From contig JAAUTT010000444.1 in NCBI GenBank assembly GCA_012031335.1, positions 1 through 5,020 on the forward strand: 5,020 bases of DNA. The letters run 5' to 3'. Source of the DNA: Bacteroidales bacterium. Lineage in GTDB: Bacteria; Bacteroidota; Bacteroidia; Bacteroidales; JAAUTT01. The position numbers were made by a program, and so were the translations under genes. The notes beneath the pieces are model-generated. The model was not told the origin of the DNA. It did not search any database and saw only the letters and a list, made by a program, of their open reading frames with translations. Each line of letters begins with the position of its first letter. Within the stretch, counting starts at the first letter, position 1. This document shows positions 1-5,020 of this stretch, piece after piece.

Positions 1-100
1 AGGAAAAACATTTTTTATCCTTTTTCGTAAAGTTTTATCCATAAATTGATGTAAGATTTTTACAAAGTATTATAGTAGTAGTTAGTTAGTAGTTAGAAAT
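1..100. other. AT-rich non-coding stretch, possibly the tail of an upstream gene
   Basis: All three forward frames close early, with stops at 28-30, 42-44 and 47-49, so at most about 15 codons of a preceding plus-strand gene could lie here. None of the three possible tails is recognisable. The rest is A+T-rich, leads into a TAG-rich repeat and then into a hairpin terminator. I see no start codon with a supported reading frame. Confidence 0.5.
76..96. repeat. Short direct repeat TAGTAGTTAG, two copies
   Basis: The ten bases TAGTAGTTAG occur at 76-85 and again at 87-96, one base apart, inside a wider run of TAG/GTTAG units starting near 72. This is seen directly. It is low-complexity intergenic sequence just before the terminator hairpin. 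A role is not evident; it may be simple slippage. Confidence 0.6.
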
Positions 101-130
101 AAATGGCGGACCTGTGAAGCTCCGCCATTT
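101..130. terminator. Rho-independent terminator-like hairpin, probably bidirectional
   Basis: The arms AAATGGCGGA (101-110) and TCCGCCATTT (121-130) are perfect reverse complements around a 10-base loop. On the plus strand the stem is followed by the T-rich TCATTTTATG. On the minus strand it runs into ATTTCTAACT, also T-rich. It could end a plus-strand gene lying to the left. It also directly abuts the TGA at 131-133 that closes the minus-strand remnant, so it may be a shared terminator between converging genes. Confidence 0.75.
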
Positions 131-285
131 TCATTTTATGATATACATATTCAGCTCTGCATCATATGTATTGTGACGGAAATCAATCAATACCTGGGGG
201 CCACCTGAACGATATCTGCACCACGATATCGGGCATCTAAAAATTATCCGGAATCTGATTGTAGAAGGCTTCTTTTATGCAGGTT
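131..285 (-). pseudogene. Degraded 3' end of an unidentified gene (minus strand)
   Basis: I do not recognise the family. Read on the minus strand, three adjacent frames give protein-like segments that follow one another without overlap. They are KEAFYNQIPDNF (closed by TAG at 237-239), then DARYRGADIVQVAP (its frame closes at 187-189), then VLIDFRHNTYDAELNMYIIK ending at TGA 131-133. Each junction needs one missing base, and each falls at a homopolymer: the T-run near 240-245 and the C-run near 197-202. Restoring one base at each gives a continuous tail of about 50 residues ending exactly at the terminator hairpin. Base composition here is visibly richer in G+C than the flanking intergenic DNA, which fits former coding sequence. 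Upstream of about 285 the sequence becomes AT-rich with stops and no continuation can be followed. This is inference from reading-frame appearance only. Confidence 0.3.
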
Positions 286-378
286 AAAAGAAATAAAGTT
301 TAATTTCTCCCTCTATTTAGTATTAAAATAAATAAAGTTACTTAGATTTAATTGTTATTCCCAAAATAATCAATACTT
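286..378. other. AT-rich leader upstream of the sensor kinase
   Basis: Strongly A+T-rich non-coding sequence that should carry the kinase promoter. I found no convincing match to the Bacteroidota TTG / TAnnTTTG pair: TTG at 352-354 with TATGTTTA at 378-385 has an over-long spacer and overlaps the start codon. An in-frame TAA at 367-369 sits just before the kinase ATG and limits the start to 379 or later. No Shine-Dalgarno sequence is apparent. Confidence 0.4.
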
Positions 379-1152
379 ATGTTTATTATTCTGTATCAGT
401 TATTTGATATATCTTTAATGATTATTTTTTTACTCATTTTTCTCCTTCTTTTATTATTTTTAAAACTAAAACATACCCAAAAACAGTTACACGATATAGA
501 ATTTCAAAAAAAGGTTTTCTCAAAAGTTCAAAAGAACTCCTCTCAGTTAACATGCTTATTTACTATAGACAGGAAATACAATATAAAATATATAAGCGCT
601 AATGCTCAGGAACTTTTGGGTTATTCTCAAAATCTTTTTATCTCAAAAAAGATTTTGTATCATGAGCTGATCATTGAAGAGGATAGATCTATTATTTACA
701 ACACAATAAATAACTTAACTGTACAAAGAAACTTTTATGTTGTTAATTACAGGGTTAAGTCGTCAACACAAAAGATAATCTGGATTCTTGAACAAGGTTA
801 TGGCATTTTTGATAAAAAAGGTAAGCTTATTGCAGTAGAAGCTATGTTCACAGACATCTCGTACAGTAAAGAGATGGAGCAAAAAATGCTTGAAAGTGAG
901 AATAAAGCAAAAATTCTTATTGAAAATTCACCAATTGCAATATGTTTAATTAGCGATCTTAAAATTAATTATTGCAATTCAATTTTTCTCAAGCAATTTG
1001 GTTATAAAAATTATAAGGATGTAATTGATATGTCTATTCTGGATTTTGTCCATTACGACTATCACCAATCTTTTACCAAGGCATTAAATTCTTTAGAAGC
1101 CAACAGTCAACTTCAGAAAGAAATTGAAGCAATTGGCATCGGCAAAAACTGA
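379..1152 (+). CDS. Sensor kinase N-terminal fragment: membrane helix, PAS1 and most of PAS2
   Basis: This 257-residue frame is the sensory front of the split kinase. Residues about 11-28 are an uninterrupted hydrophobic stretch (Ile/Leu/Phe), followed by Lys/His/Gln-rich sequence, giving a single membrane anchor with the rest in the cytoplasm. A short helical linker leads to PAS1 (about 53-165), which ends in the typical MFTDISYSKEMEQ exit. PAS2 begins near 176 (ILIENSPIAICLI) but is cut off by the TGA at 1150-1152. Its missing C-terminal strands are found in the next frame (TFIQMYLTK and FIVDITEIK). The ATG at 379 is the first possible start because an in-frame TAA lies at 367-369. No periplasmic sensing domain is present, so the input is probably cytoplasmic or membrane-associated. 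The ligand cannot be told. Confidence 0.8.
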   Translation: MFIILYQLFDISLMIIFLLIFLLLLLFLKLKHTQKQLHDIEFQKKVFSKVQKNSSQLTCLFTIDRKYNIKYISANAQELLGYSQNLFISKKILYHELIIEEDRSIIYNTINNLTVQRNFYVVNYRVKSSTQKIIWILEQGYGIFDKKGKLIAVEAMFTDISYSKEMEQKMLESENKAKILIENSPIAICLISDLKINYCNSIFLKQFGYKNYKDVIDMSILDFVHYDYHQSFTKALNSLEANSQLQKEIEAIGIGKN

Positions 1153-3130
1153 AAAAAATACTTTTATACAAATGTATTTAACAAAGTCTCAATCAGAATA
1201 TAATCCGAGTTACATTATTTTTATTGTGGATATAACAGAAATAAAGAGGCACGAAGATATCCTTATGGATTTTAACGAAAAACTCGGAAACATTATTGAT
1301 CTAATACCAGACCCGACTTTTGTTATAGACAATTCAAAAAAAGTCACCCATTGGAATTTGGCTCTTGAAGAGTTAACTGGAACAAAGAAAAATAAGGTTA
1401 TTGGAAGTAATATATATGCTAAGGCAGTTTATGGAGAAAACCGACCAATGTTAGTAGATTTGATCGATGAGGACGATGAAAATATAAAGGCCTTTTATAA
1501 AAGAGCTAAAAGAATTAAGGATAAAATTTATGCAGAATTTGAAATAAAAATACCTGCCGACAATAAAATGATTTATTTATGGGCAGTAGCAGCACCCTTA
1601 TACGATAAGAATAATAACAGATTCGGATCTATTGAACTTGTAAAAGATATAACAGATATAAAAAACCATGAAATAGAATTATTTGAAAGCGAAGAAAAAG
1701 CAAGGGTCCTATTAAATAACAATCTTAATATTACCATGTTGATCCAAACTGATGGGCGGATAATTGATTGCAATGCACCTATTCTTAGAATCCTGAATAA
1801 ATCAAAAAAAGAAATTGTTGGGAACTTTTATCAGAATTATTTACCTAATGAGGTCAAAAGTGAAATTGAAGAATATGTTCAAAGTGCATTATATCAAGGC
1901 AATGACAATGCTTCTCAAACAGTGAATTACAATGATCAATTTTATAATCTTTCTGTTTATCCGGTAAAAGATAATTTAGGTAAAATAAATCGTTTGGTAA
2001 TTTCTGCAAATGATATTACACTCATGAAGAATACTGAAAAGGAATTGAGTGAAAAAGAAGAGCAATACCGCACTATAACCACAATTATTACTGACTATGT
2101 TTATAAAATTTATTACAGAAATAACCAGGTTACCTATAGCTTTGAAAACCCAGGATTGGAGAAAATAATCGGATACAAACCATCCGAACTGGAACCAGTT
2201 TATAGGGGATCAGTGGAGCATTTGATTCATCCGGCCGACAGGGATTTTATTGAAAAATCTTTTATTGAAATCATTCATCACAAAAAGCCTTACCCGCTTG
2301 AACATCGACTCATTCATAAGAATGGAAATATAATATGGATTTCGACAACTTTTATTTTTAGTAAGGACCATCCTCTGAAAGGTATTGAATTATTATGCGT
2401 ACTTAAAGATATAACGGAAAAAAAGAAATTGGAATTAACCTTACACGAAGCGGAAGAAAGGTATAGAATAGTTTTTGAACAATCAGGATTGGCATCGAAT
2501 GTATTTGATCTTTCTGGAAACCTTATCATGCAAAACCAACTGGCAAAACGTATTTTAGGGAGACGTAACGAGGATTATATTGGTAAGAGCATTGAAGAAG
2601 TATTATACCCTCCCTTTATTGAATATACAAAACATGTTTTTAGTAAAACATTAGCGCAGGGCTATTTTTATGATGAGAGAAAGTTTAAAATTGACAAGTA
2701 TGAATATTGGTTGAAAATAATTTCGCAAACCATAAAAAACGAGCATGGGGAAAATCAGGGAGTGCAAATAATTACACAAAATATTTCCGAACGAAAGGAG
2801 CAAGAAATCAGGATATTAAAAACCATGATAGAAACTGAAGAAAAAGAAAAGGCCTACTTTTCGCAGGAAATTCACGACAGCCTGGGACCATTATTATCAT
2901 CCATCAAAATGTATATACAATGGCTTGGAAGACCTGATGCTAAGGCCCCGAAAGAAGAAATATTATCTGATACTGAAAAACTGATCGATGAATCCATAAC
3001 TGAAATAAGGGAAATCGCTTTTAAACTGAGTCCTCATATATTAACAAATTTTGGTTTACTGGAAGCGATAAAAATGTTTTCCAAAAAAATTAGTAAACCT
3101 GAACAACTTACAATTGAAATTACCAGATAA
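1124..3130 (+). CDS. Sensor kinase central fragment: end of PAS2, PAS3-PAS6 and HisKA_3 domain
   Basis: This 668-residue frame continues the same kinase. The frame is open from about 1097. The TTG at 1124 is only the nominal first start and probably not a real one; genuine coding in this frame likely begins around 1150. In fragment numbering, residues 10-42 complete PAS2, PAS3 lies at about 51-185, PAS4 at about 190-302, PAS5 at about 313-437 (PAS_3-like, with RLIHKNGNIIWIS and the exit VLKDITEKKK), and PAS6 at about 445-563 (exit NISERKEQE). A HisKA_3 phosphoacceptor/dimerisation domain follows at about 568-645: ETEEKEK, then QEIHDSLGPLL with His584 (codon 2873-2875) as the predicted phosphorylated residue, then EIREIAFKLSP. 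The frame ends at TAA 3128-3130, before the ATPase domain, so this piece alone could not autophosphorylate. Confidence 0.85.
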   Translation: MKQLASAKTEKNTFIQMYLTKSQSEYNPSYIIFIVDITEIKRHEDILMDFNEKLGNIIDLIPDPTFVIDNSKKVTHWNLALEELTGTKKNKVIGSNIYAKAVYGENRPMLVDLIDEDDENIKAFYKRAKRIKDKIYAEFEIKIPADNKMIYLWAVAAPLYDKNNNRFGSIELVKDITDIKNHEIELFESEEKARVLLNNNLNITMLIQTDGRIIDCNAPILRILNKSKKEIVGNFYQNYLPNEVKSEIEEYVQSALYQGNDNASQTVNYNDQFYNLSVYPVKDNLGKINRLVISANDITLMKNTEKELSEKEEQYRTITTIITDYVYKIYYRNNQVTYSFENPGLEKIIGYKPSELEPVYRGSVEHLIHPADRDFIEKSFIEIIHHKKPYPLEHRLIHKNGNIIWISTTFIFSKDHPLKGIELLCVLKDITEKKKLELTLHEAEERYRIVFEQSGLASNVFDLSGNLIMQNQLAKRILGRRNEDYIGKSIEEVLYPPFIEYTKHVFSKTLAQGYFYDERKFKIDKYEYWLKIISQTIKNEHGENQGVQIITQNISERKEQEIRILKTMIETEEKEKAYFSQEIHDSLGPLLSSIKMYIQWLGRPDAKAPKEEILSDTEKLIDESITEIREIAFKLSPHILTNFGLLEAIKMFSKKISKPEQLTIEITR

Positions 3131-3434
3131 CCTTTCCAACCGGATAGATTTATTAAAAGAAACTATTTTGTACCGGGTACTATGTGAATGTATGAATAAT
3201 ACTATTAAATATGCCAGTGCAAACAAAGTAAATATTAATTTTCATCATTCGGGAAACAATCTTTTGATTACTTATGTTGATAATGGCATTGGATTCGATT
3301 CGGAAAAAATTGAGAAATCTCTTGGTACTGGTTTACTAAACATACAAAACAGACTTCGGACCATTGACTCAACTTTTGAAATTAACGCAAAGCCTGGTAA
3401 AGGGGTGAAAATTAAAATATTGACAAAGTATTAA
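3114..3434 (+). CDS. Sensor kinase C-terminal fragment: HATPase_c domain
   Basis: This frame supplies the ATP-binding domain of the same kinase. The N box is ECMNNTIKYA, the G1 motif is VDNGIGFD, and the G2 motif is GTGLLNIQNR, followed by the closing strand GKGVKIKIL. These are the hallmarks of the NarL/DegS-type HATPase_c. The nominal start is a TTG at 3114 inside the previous frame, and real coding sense in this frame begins at about 3126 (DNLSNRIDLL). The preceding frame gives LTIEIT just before, so the two join smoothly as in intact kinases of this family. A 106-residue free HATPase would lack the dimerisation helices, so an independent gene is unlikely. Its stop lies 18 bases before the response regulator start, which points to one transcript. 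Confidence 0.8.
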   Translation: MKLPDNLSNRIDLLKETILYRVLCECMNNTIKYASANKVNINFHHSGNNLLITYVDNGIGFDSEKIEKSLGTGLLNIQNRLRTIDSTFEINAKPGKGVKIKILTKY

Positions 3435-3452
3435 TACCTTATTATTGCTGAA

Positions 3453-4082
3453 ATGATTAAAATAATATTGGTTGACGATCACAAAATCTTTCGCGAAAGC
3501 CTTAGTAAACTTCTGGTCTCCGAAAAGATAGCCAATGTAATTGGCGAAGCCGGAAATGGAATTGAACTACTTTCTTTATTGGAGAGTTATAAGCCCGACC
3601 TTATATTATTAGATATCCAAATGCCTCTAATGGATGGTATTGAAGCCACAGGAAAAGCACTCGAAAGATACCCTGGGTTAAAAATATTAGTCCTTTCATC
3701 CTTTGGTGATGAGAAATACTATTTTAAAATGTTGGAAGCCGGTGCAAAAGGATTTGTGCTTAAAAATTCGGGCCTGAACGAACTTGAACTCGCCATAGGA
3801 GAGGTTTGCCGGGGCAATACATGGTTTTCCAACGAGTTGCTTCAAAAGGTTATCATCAGTATAAGTAAACCTGGCTCCAAAGAGTTAGGAATTTCAGAAA
3901 GGGAACAAGATGTTCTGAAATTAATCTGTGAAGGTTTTACAAATGATCAAATTGCTGAAAAATTGTTTTTAAGTACCGATACAATTAAATGGCATCGAAA
4001 CAATCTGCTGTCCAAAACCGGATGTAAAAATACAGCATCGTTGGTTATGTACTCCATACGTTCGAATCTTATTGAAATTTAA
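3453..4082 (+). CDS. LuxR/NarL-family response regulator, intact
   Basis: A 209-residue two-domain transcription regulator of the usual family length. The receiver domain spans about 1-120. It has the acidic pair Asp8-Asp9, phosphoacceptor Asp54 in LILLDIQMPLMDG, Ser82 in LVLSS, and Lys104 in GFVLK, so the full phosphorylation set is present. The GerE/LuxR helix-turn-helix occupies about 143-209, with ISEREQDVLKLICEG, then TNDQIAEKLFLSTDTIKWHRNNL as the DNA-reading part, written here across two helices. It starts 18 bases after the kinase C-terminal fragment and is followed by a strong terminator. It is therefore the last gene of a kinase-regulator operon and the expected receiver of the kinase phosphate. 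The target genes are unknown. No Shine-Dalgarno site is clear before the ATG. Unlike its neighbours this gene shows no frame damage. Confidence 0.95.
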   Translation: MIKIILVDDHKIFRESLSKLLVSEKIANVIGEAGNGIELLSLLESYKPDLILLDIQMPLMDGIEATGKALERYPGLKILVLSSFGDEKYYFKMLEAGAKGFVLKNSGLNELELAIGEVCRGNTWFSNELLQKVIISISKPGSKELGISEREQDVLKLICEGFTNDQIAEKLFLSTDTIKWHRNNLLSKTGCKNTASLVMYSIRSNLIEI

Positions 4083-4125
4083 TATAAAAAAAATTAACTA
4101 ATAAAATAACTAGTAATTACTACCC

Positions 4126-4154
4126 AAAAGGATGGTTATAAACCATCCTTTTTT
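4126..4154 (+). terminator. Rho-independent terminator after the response regulator
   Basis: The arms AAAAGGATGGTT (4126-4137) and AACCATCCTTTT (4141-4152) are perfect 12-base complements with a three-base loop ATA. Six T residues run from 4149 to 4154. It lies 44 bases after the regulator stop codon and should end the kinase-regulator transcript. The A-run on the 5' side makes partial activity on the minus strand possible, but no minus-strand gene ends there. Confidence 0.9.
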
Positions 4155-4179
4155 AATTCAACAACTACCATTAATCATG

Positions 4180-4210
4180 TTGTGCAGGGCCTTTAATCTC
4201 AGCAACTTTG
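4180..4210 (+). promoter_or_regulatory. Candidate Bacteroidota-type promoter for the receiver/HPt unit
   Basis: TTG at 4180-4182 is separated by 20 bases from CAACTTTG at 4203-4210. This matches the Bacteroidota -33 TTG and -7 TAnnTTTG pattern with one mismatch in the -7 box. Transcription would begin around 4215-4218, leaving a short leader before the ATG at 4236. The position just downstream of the preceding terminator fits an independent unit. The motif is short, so chance occurrence is possible. Confidence 0.4.
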
Positions 4211-4235
4211 CAATAACCCGAAAACAACCTGACAG

Positions 4236-4592
4236 ATGTTCTACAAGAAAAATAAAGAGCTGAGTATTATTTTGATTGATGATAATAAAACTTCACTCAG
4301 CAAAATTAGTGAGTTTTTATATGATAGTATTAACTGTAAAATATTGGCAGAAATAACTTCGGTCAAAGAGTTAAATTCCTTTACACACCTTGGTTCAGCT
4401 GATCTCCTGATTATAAATCTCGGTATCAAAACCCTAAACCCTTTTCATATCGTTCAGCAAGCTACCTGGTATAATCAGCATTTAAGTGTTTTGGCTATAA
4501 AAGGCGACAGGAATGACCTCTCACTAAAAGATATGATTGAAAGAGGTTTAAAGGGCAGTGAACGATATAACTCAAATACAGTGTGGTATTGA
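4236..4592 (+). CDS. Degenerate receiver-domain protein, frameshifted near its C-terminus
   Basis: The first about 107 residues form a response-regulator receiver fold that aligns without gaps to the neighbouring intact regulator around the fourth strand and helix. The acidic pair Asp15-Asp16 is kept (IILIDDNK). The phosphoacceptor position is Asn61 (DLLIINLGI), and the conserved Ser/Thr position is Lys89 (LAIKGDR). Canonical aspartyl phosphorylation is therefore not expected. After GLKGS (residue 108) the frame loses all sense and ends in about ten meaningless residues at TGA 4590-4592. The proper last helix, KGRYYFP, is found in the +1 frame (see the following entry). No DNA-binding domain follows, so the intact form would be a receiver-only protein of about 135 residues. 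It is either a pseudo-receiver with a sequence error or a decaying gene. It precedes the HPt gene and may have been its partner. Confidence 0.7.
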   Translation: MFYKKNKELSIILIDDNKTSLSKISEFLYDSINCKILAEITSVKELNSFTHLGSADLLIINLGIKTLNPFHIVQQATWYNQHLSVLAIKGDRNDLSLKDMIERGLKGSERYNSNTVWY

Positions 4593-4647
4593 AAATCTGA
4601 TGAAAGGCAGATATTATTTTCCTAATACTTATAAATCAATTCTATAA
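4552..4647 (+). pseudogene. Displaced C-terminal piece of the receiver (+1 frame)
   Basis: Codons from about 4558 read VNDITQIQCGIENLMKGR followed by YYFPNTYKSIL and TAA at 4645-4647. This aligns position for position with the last receiver helix of the upstream regulator (NSGLNELELAIGEV, then CRGNTWFS). An in-frame stop at 4549-4551 means this frame can only be entered after 4551, so the break is confined to a few bases. Compared with the intact regulator, three or four residues corresponding to FVLK, including the conserved Lys, are missing at the join. A net small deletion is therefore a better explanation than a one-base insertion. Confidence 0.65.
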
Positions 4648-4659
4648 TTTCACATTAAT

Positions 4660-4989
4660 ATGGATATAAGTCATTTAATTCACAAGTATACTGATGAGGT
4701 AAATGAATTACTGGCAGCTCTTGAAAATGATCTGGTGGAGCTTGAATCGGATCCGGCAAATAAGCAAATTATTGATAAGATATTTAGAAAAATGCATACC
4801 ATTAAAGGGGCTAGTGGTATGTACGGATTTAACTTTATAATGGAGATTACGCATGAACTTGAAACTATTTACGACTTGATTAGAAACGACCAGCAAACCG
4901 TAACTAAATCATTGATTGATATAACCTTTAATGTTGGAGATCATATAAAAAACCTGATTCACGATAAAGAAATAAGCGATAAACAATAA
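4660..4989 (+). CDS. CheA-type histidine phosphotransfer (HPt) domain protein, possibly truncated CheA
   Basis: A 109-residue all-helical protein matching the P1 domain of CheA-family kinases. KIFRKMHTIKGASGMYGF carries the phosphorylatable His46 with the hallmark HTIKG motif. The next helix, ITHELETIYDLIRND, and SLIDITFNVGDHIKNLI follow in the usual CheA order. Family role: His46 would take phosphate from a kinase (in CheA, its own P4 domain) and pass it to a receiver. The ATG at 4660 lies 12 bases after the displaced end of the receiver, so co-transcription is likely. The length also suits a stand-alone HPt protein. However, the motif is CheA-like, and the codons after the TAA at 4987-4989 still resemble the CheA P1-P2 linker, so premature termination of a longer gene is possible. 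No catalytic kinase domain is visible within the window. Confidence 0.8.
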   Translation: MDISHLIHKYTDEVNELLAALENDLVELESDPANKQIIDKIFRKMHTIKGASGMYGFNFIMEITHELETIYDLIRNDQQTVTKSLIDITFNVGDHIKNLIHDKEISDKQ

Positions 4990-5020
4990 GATAACCATTC
5001 GATTCTTCTAAAGCTTTAAA
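4990..5020 (+). other. Possible continuation of a CheA-like gene beyond the in-frame stop
   Basis: After the TAA at 4987-4989 the same frame reads DNHSILLKL and then a second TAA at 5017-5019. Following ISDKQ, this resembles the helix that commonly ends the CheA P1 domain, where a short polar linker leads into a His/Leu-rich helix. It may be residual coding sequence of a larger kinase, or an ordinary 3' flank. The window ends before this can be decided. Confidence 0.25.

Larger units (their letters stand above)
379..3434 (+). pseudogene. Multi-PAS HisKA_3 sensor histidine kinase, composite of three frames
   Basis: Three consecutive open frames (379-1152, 1124-3130, 3114-3434) encode successive parts of one kinase. 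A PAS domain is cut at the first junction and the kinase core is cut between HisKA_3 and HATPase_c at the second. Both joins need one base to be skipped, that is, an apparent one-base insertion in each. The joined product is about 1,017 residues: a membrane helix, six PAS-like units, the phosphoacceptor helix with HDSLG, then the N, G1 and G2 ATP-binding motifs. There are no other stops in the whole composite, so the breaks are recent or artefactual. The downstream LuxR-type regulator is the likely phosphotransfer partner. As the sequence stands, no single fragment has a complete kinase core, so it would be inactive unless frameshifting occurs or the indels are sequence errors. Confidence 0.8.

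Noticed and set aside
143..171. Inverted repeat ATACATAT / ATATGTAT with a 13-base loop
   Set aside because: An eight-base AT-rich stem with a large loop is easily due to chance, and it falls inside the probable coding remnant.
209..231. CGATATC / GATATCG hairpin and repeated ACGATATC, as a possible operator or att site
   Set aside because: GATATC is itself palindromic, so two copies automatically form both direct and inverted repeats; no further symmetry was found, and the region reads better as degraded coding sequence.
1124..1126. TTG as a true start of a separate 668-residue kinase gene
   Set aside because: The fragment would begin in the middle of a PAS domain whose first half is in the preceding frame; no ribosome binding site is seen.
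1573..1773. Minus-strand open frame of 66 codons inside the kinase
   Set aside because: It lies wholly within the PAS3-PAS4 coding region, has no family features and is a shadow of the real gene.
2314..2529. Minus-strand open frame of 71 codons inside the kinase
   Set aside because: It overlaps PAS5 and PAS6 coding sequence, has no recognisable domain and no supporting signals.
3114..3116. TTG as a true start of a separate HATPase gene
   Set aside because: The residues encoded before about 3126 do not fit the family, whereas the previous frame continues it properly up to that point.
4241..4429. Minus-strand open frame antisense to the receiver gene
   Set aside because: The plus strand encodes a clear receiver fold here; the antisense frame has no independent support.
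4708..4896. Minus-strand open frame antisense to the HPt gene
   Set aside because: The plus strand has the HTIKG motif and CheA-type helices; the antisense product is featureless.

Overview
The window reads like chromosomal DNA of an AT-rich member of the Bacteroidota (inference). The genes lack clear Shine-Dalgarno sites. One candidate promoter resembles the TTG-N20-TAnnTTTG pattern of that phylum, and the signalling proteins (a many-PAS HisKA_3 kinase, a NarL/LuxR-type regulator and a CheA-like HPt) are of kinds common there. No rRNA, tRNA, CRISPR array or complete insertion sequence is visible.

Layout: positions 1-378 hold no intact gene. They contain a strong hairpin terminator (101-130), a short TAG-rich repeat, and a stretch (131 to about 285) whose minus strand looks like the degraded 3' end of an unidentified gene. 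Positions 379-3434 encode one large multi-PAS sensor histidine kinase, broken into three reading frames by two frameshifts. Joined, it would be about 1,017 residues: one N-terminal membrane helix, six PAS-like units, a HisKA_3 dimerisation/phosphoacceptor domain and a HATPase_c domain. Positions 3453-4082 encode an intact LuxR/NarL-family response regulator 18 bases downstream, the obvious partner. A perfect 12-bp hairpin terminator at 4126-4152 closes this unit.

A second signalling unit starts after a plausible promoter (4180-4210). It has a receiver-like protein (4236-4592) that lacks the phosphoacceptor Asp and the conserved Ser/Thr, and whose last helix lies in another frame (to 4647). 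It is followed by a CheA-type HPt domain protein (4660-4989) with an intact HTIKG phospho-histidine motif. That protein stops at a TAA, but the following codons still look like CheA linker, so it may be the front of a truncated or nonsense-interrupted CheA-like kinase running out of the window.

The striking feature is the density of broken frames: two in the kinase, one in the receiver, a possible nonsense codon after the HPt, and two inferred in the minus-strand remnant. The regulator between them is undamaged. Local gene decay and uncorrected sequencing indels both remain possible. The frame joins are seen directly in the sequence; their cause is not. I do not see a clearly new biological system here.
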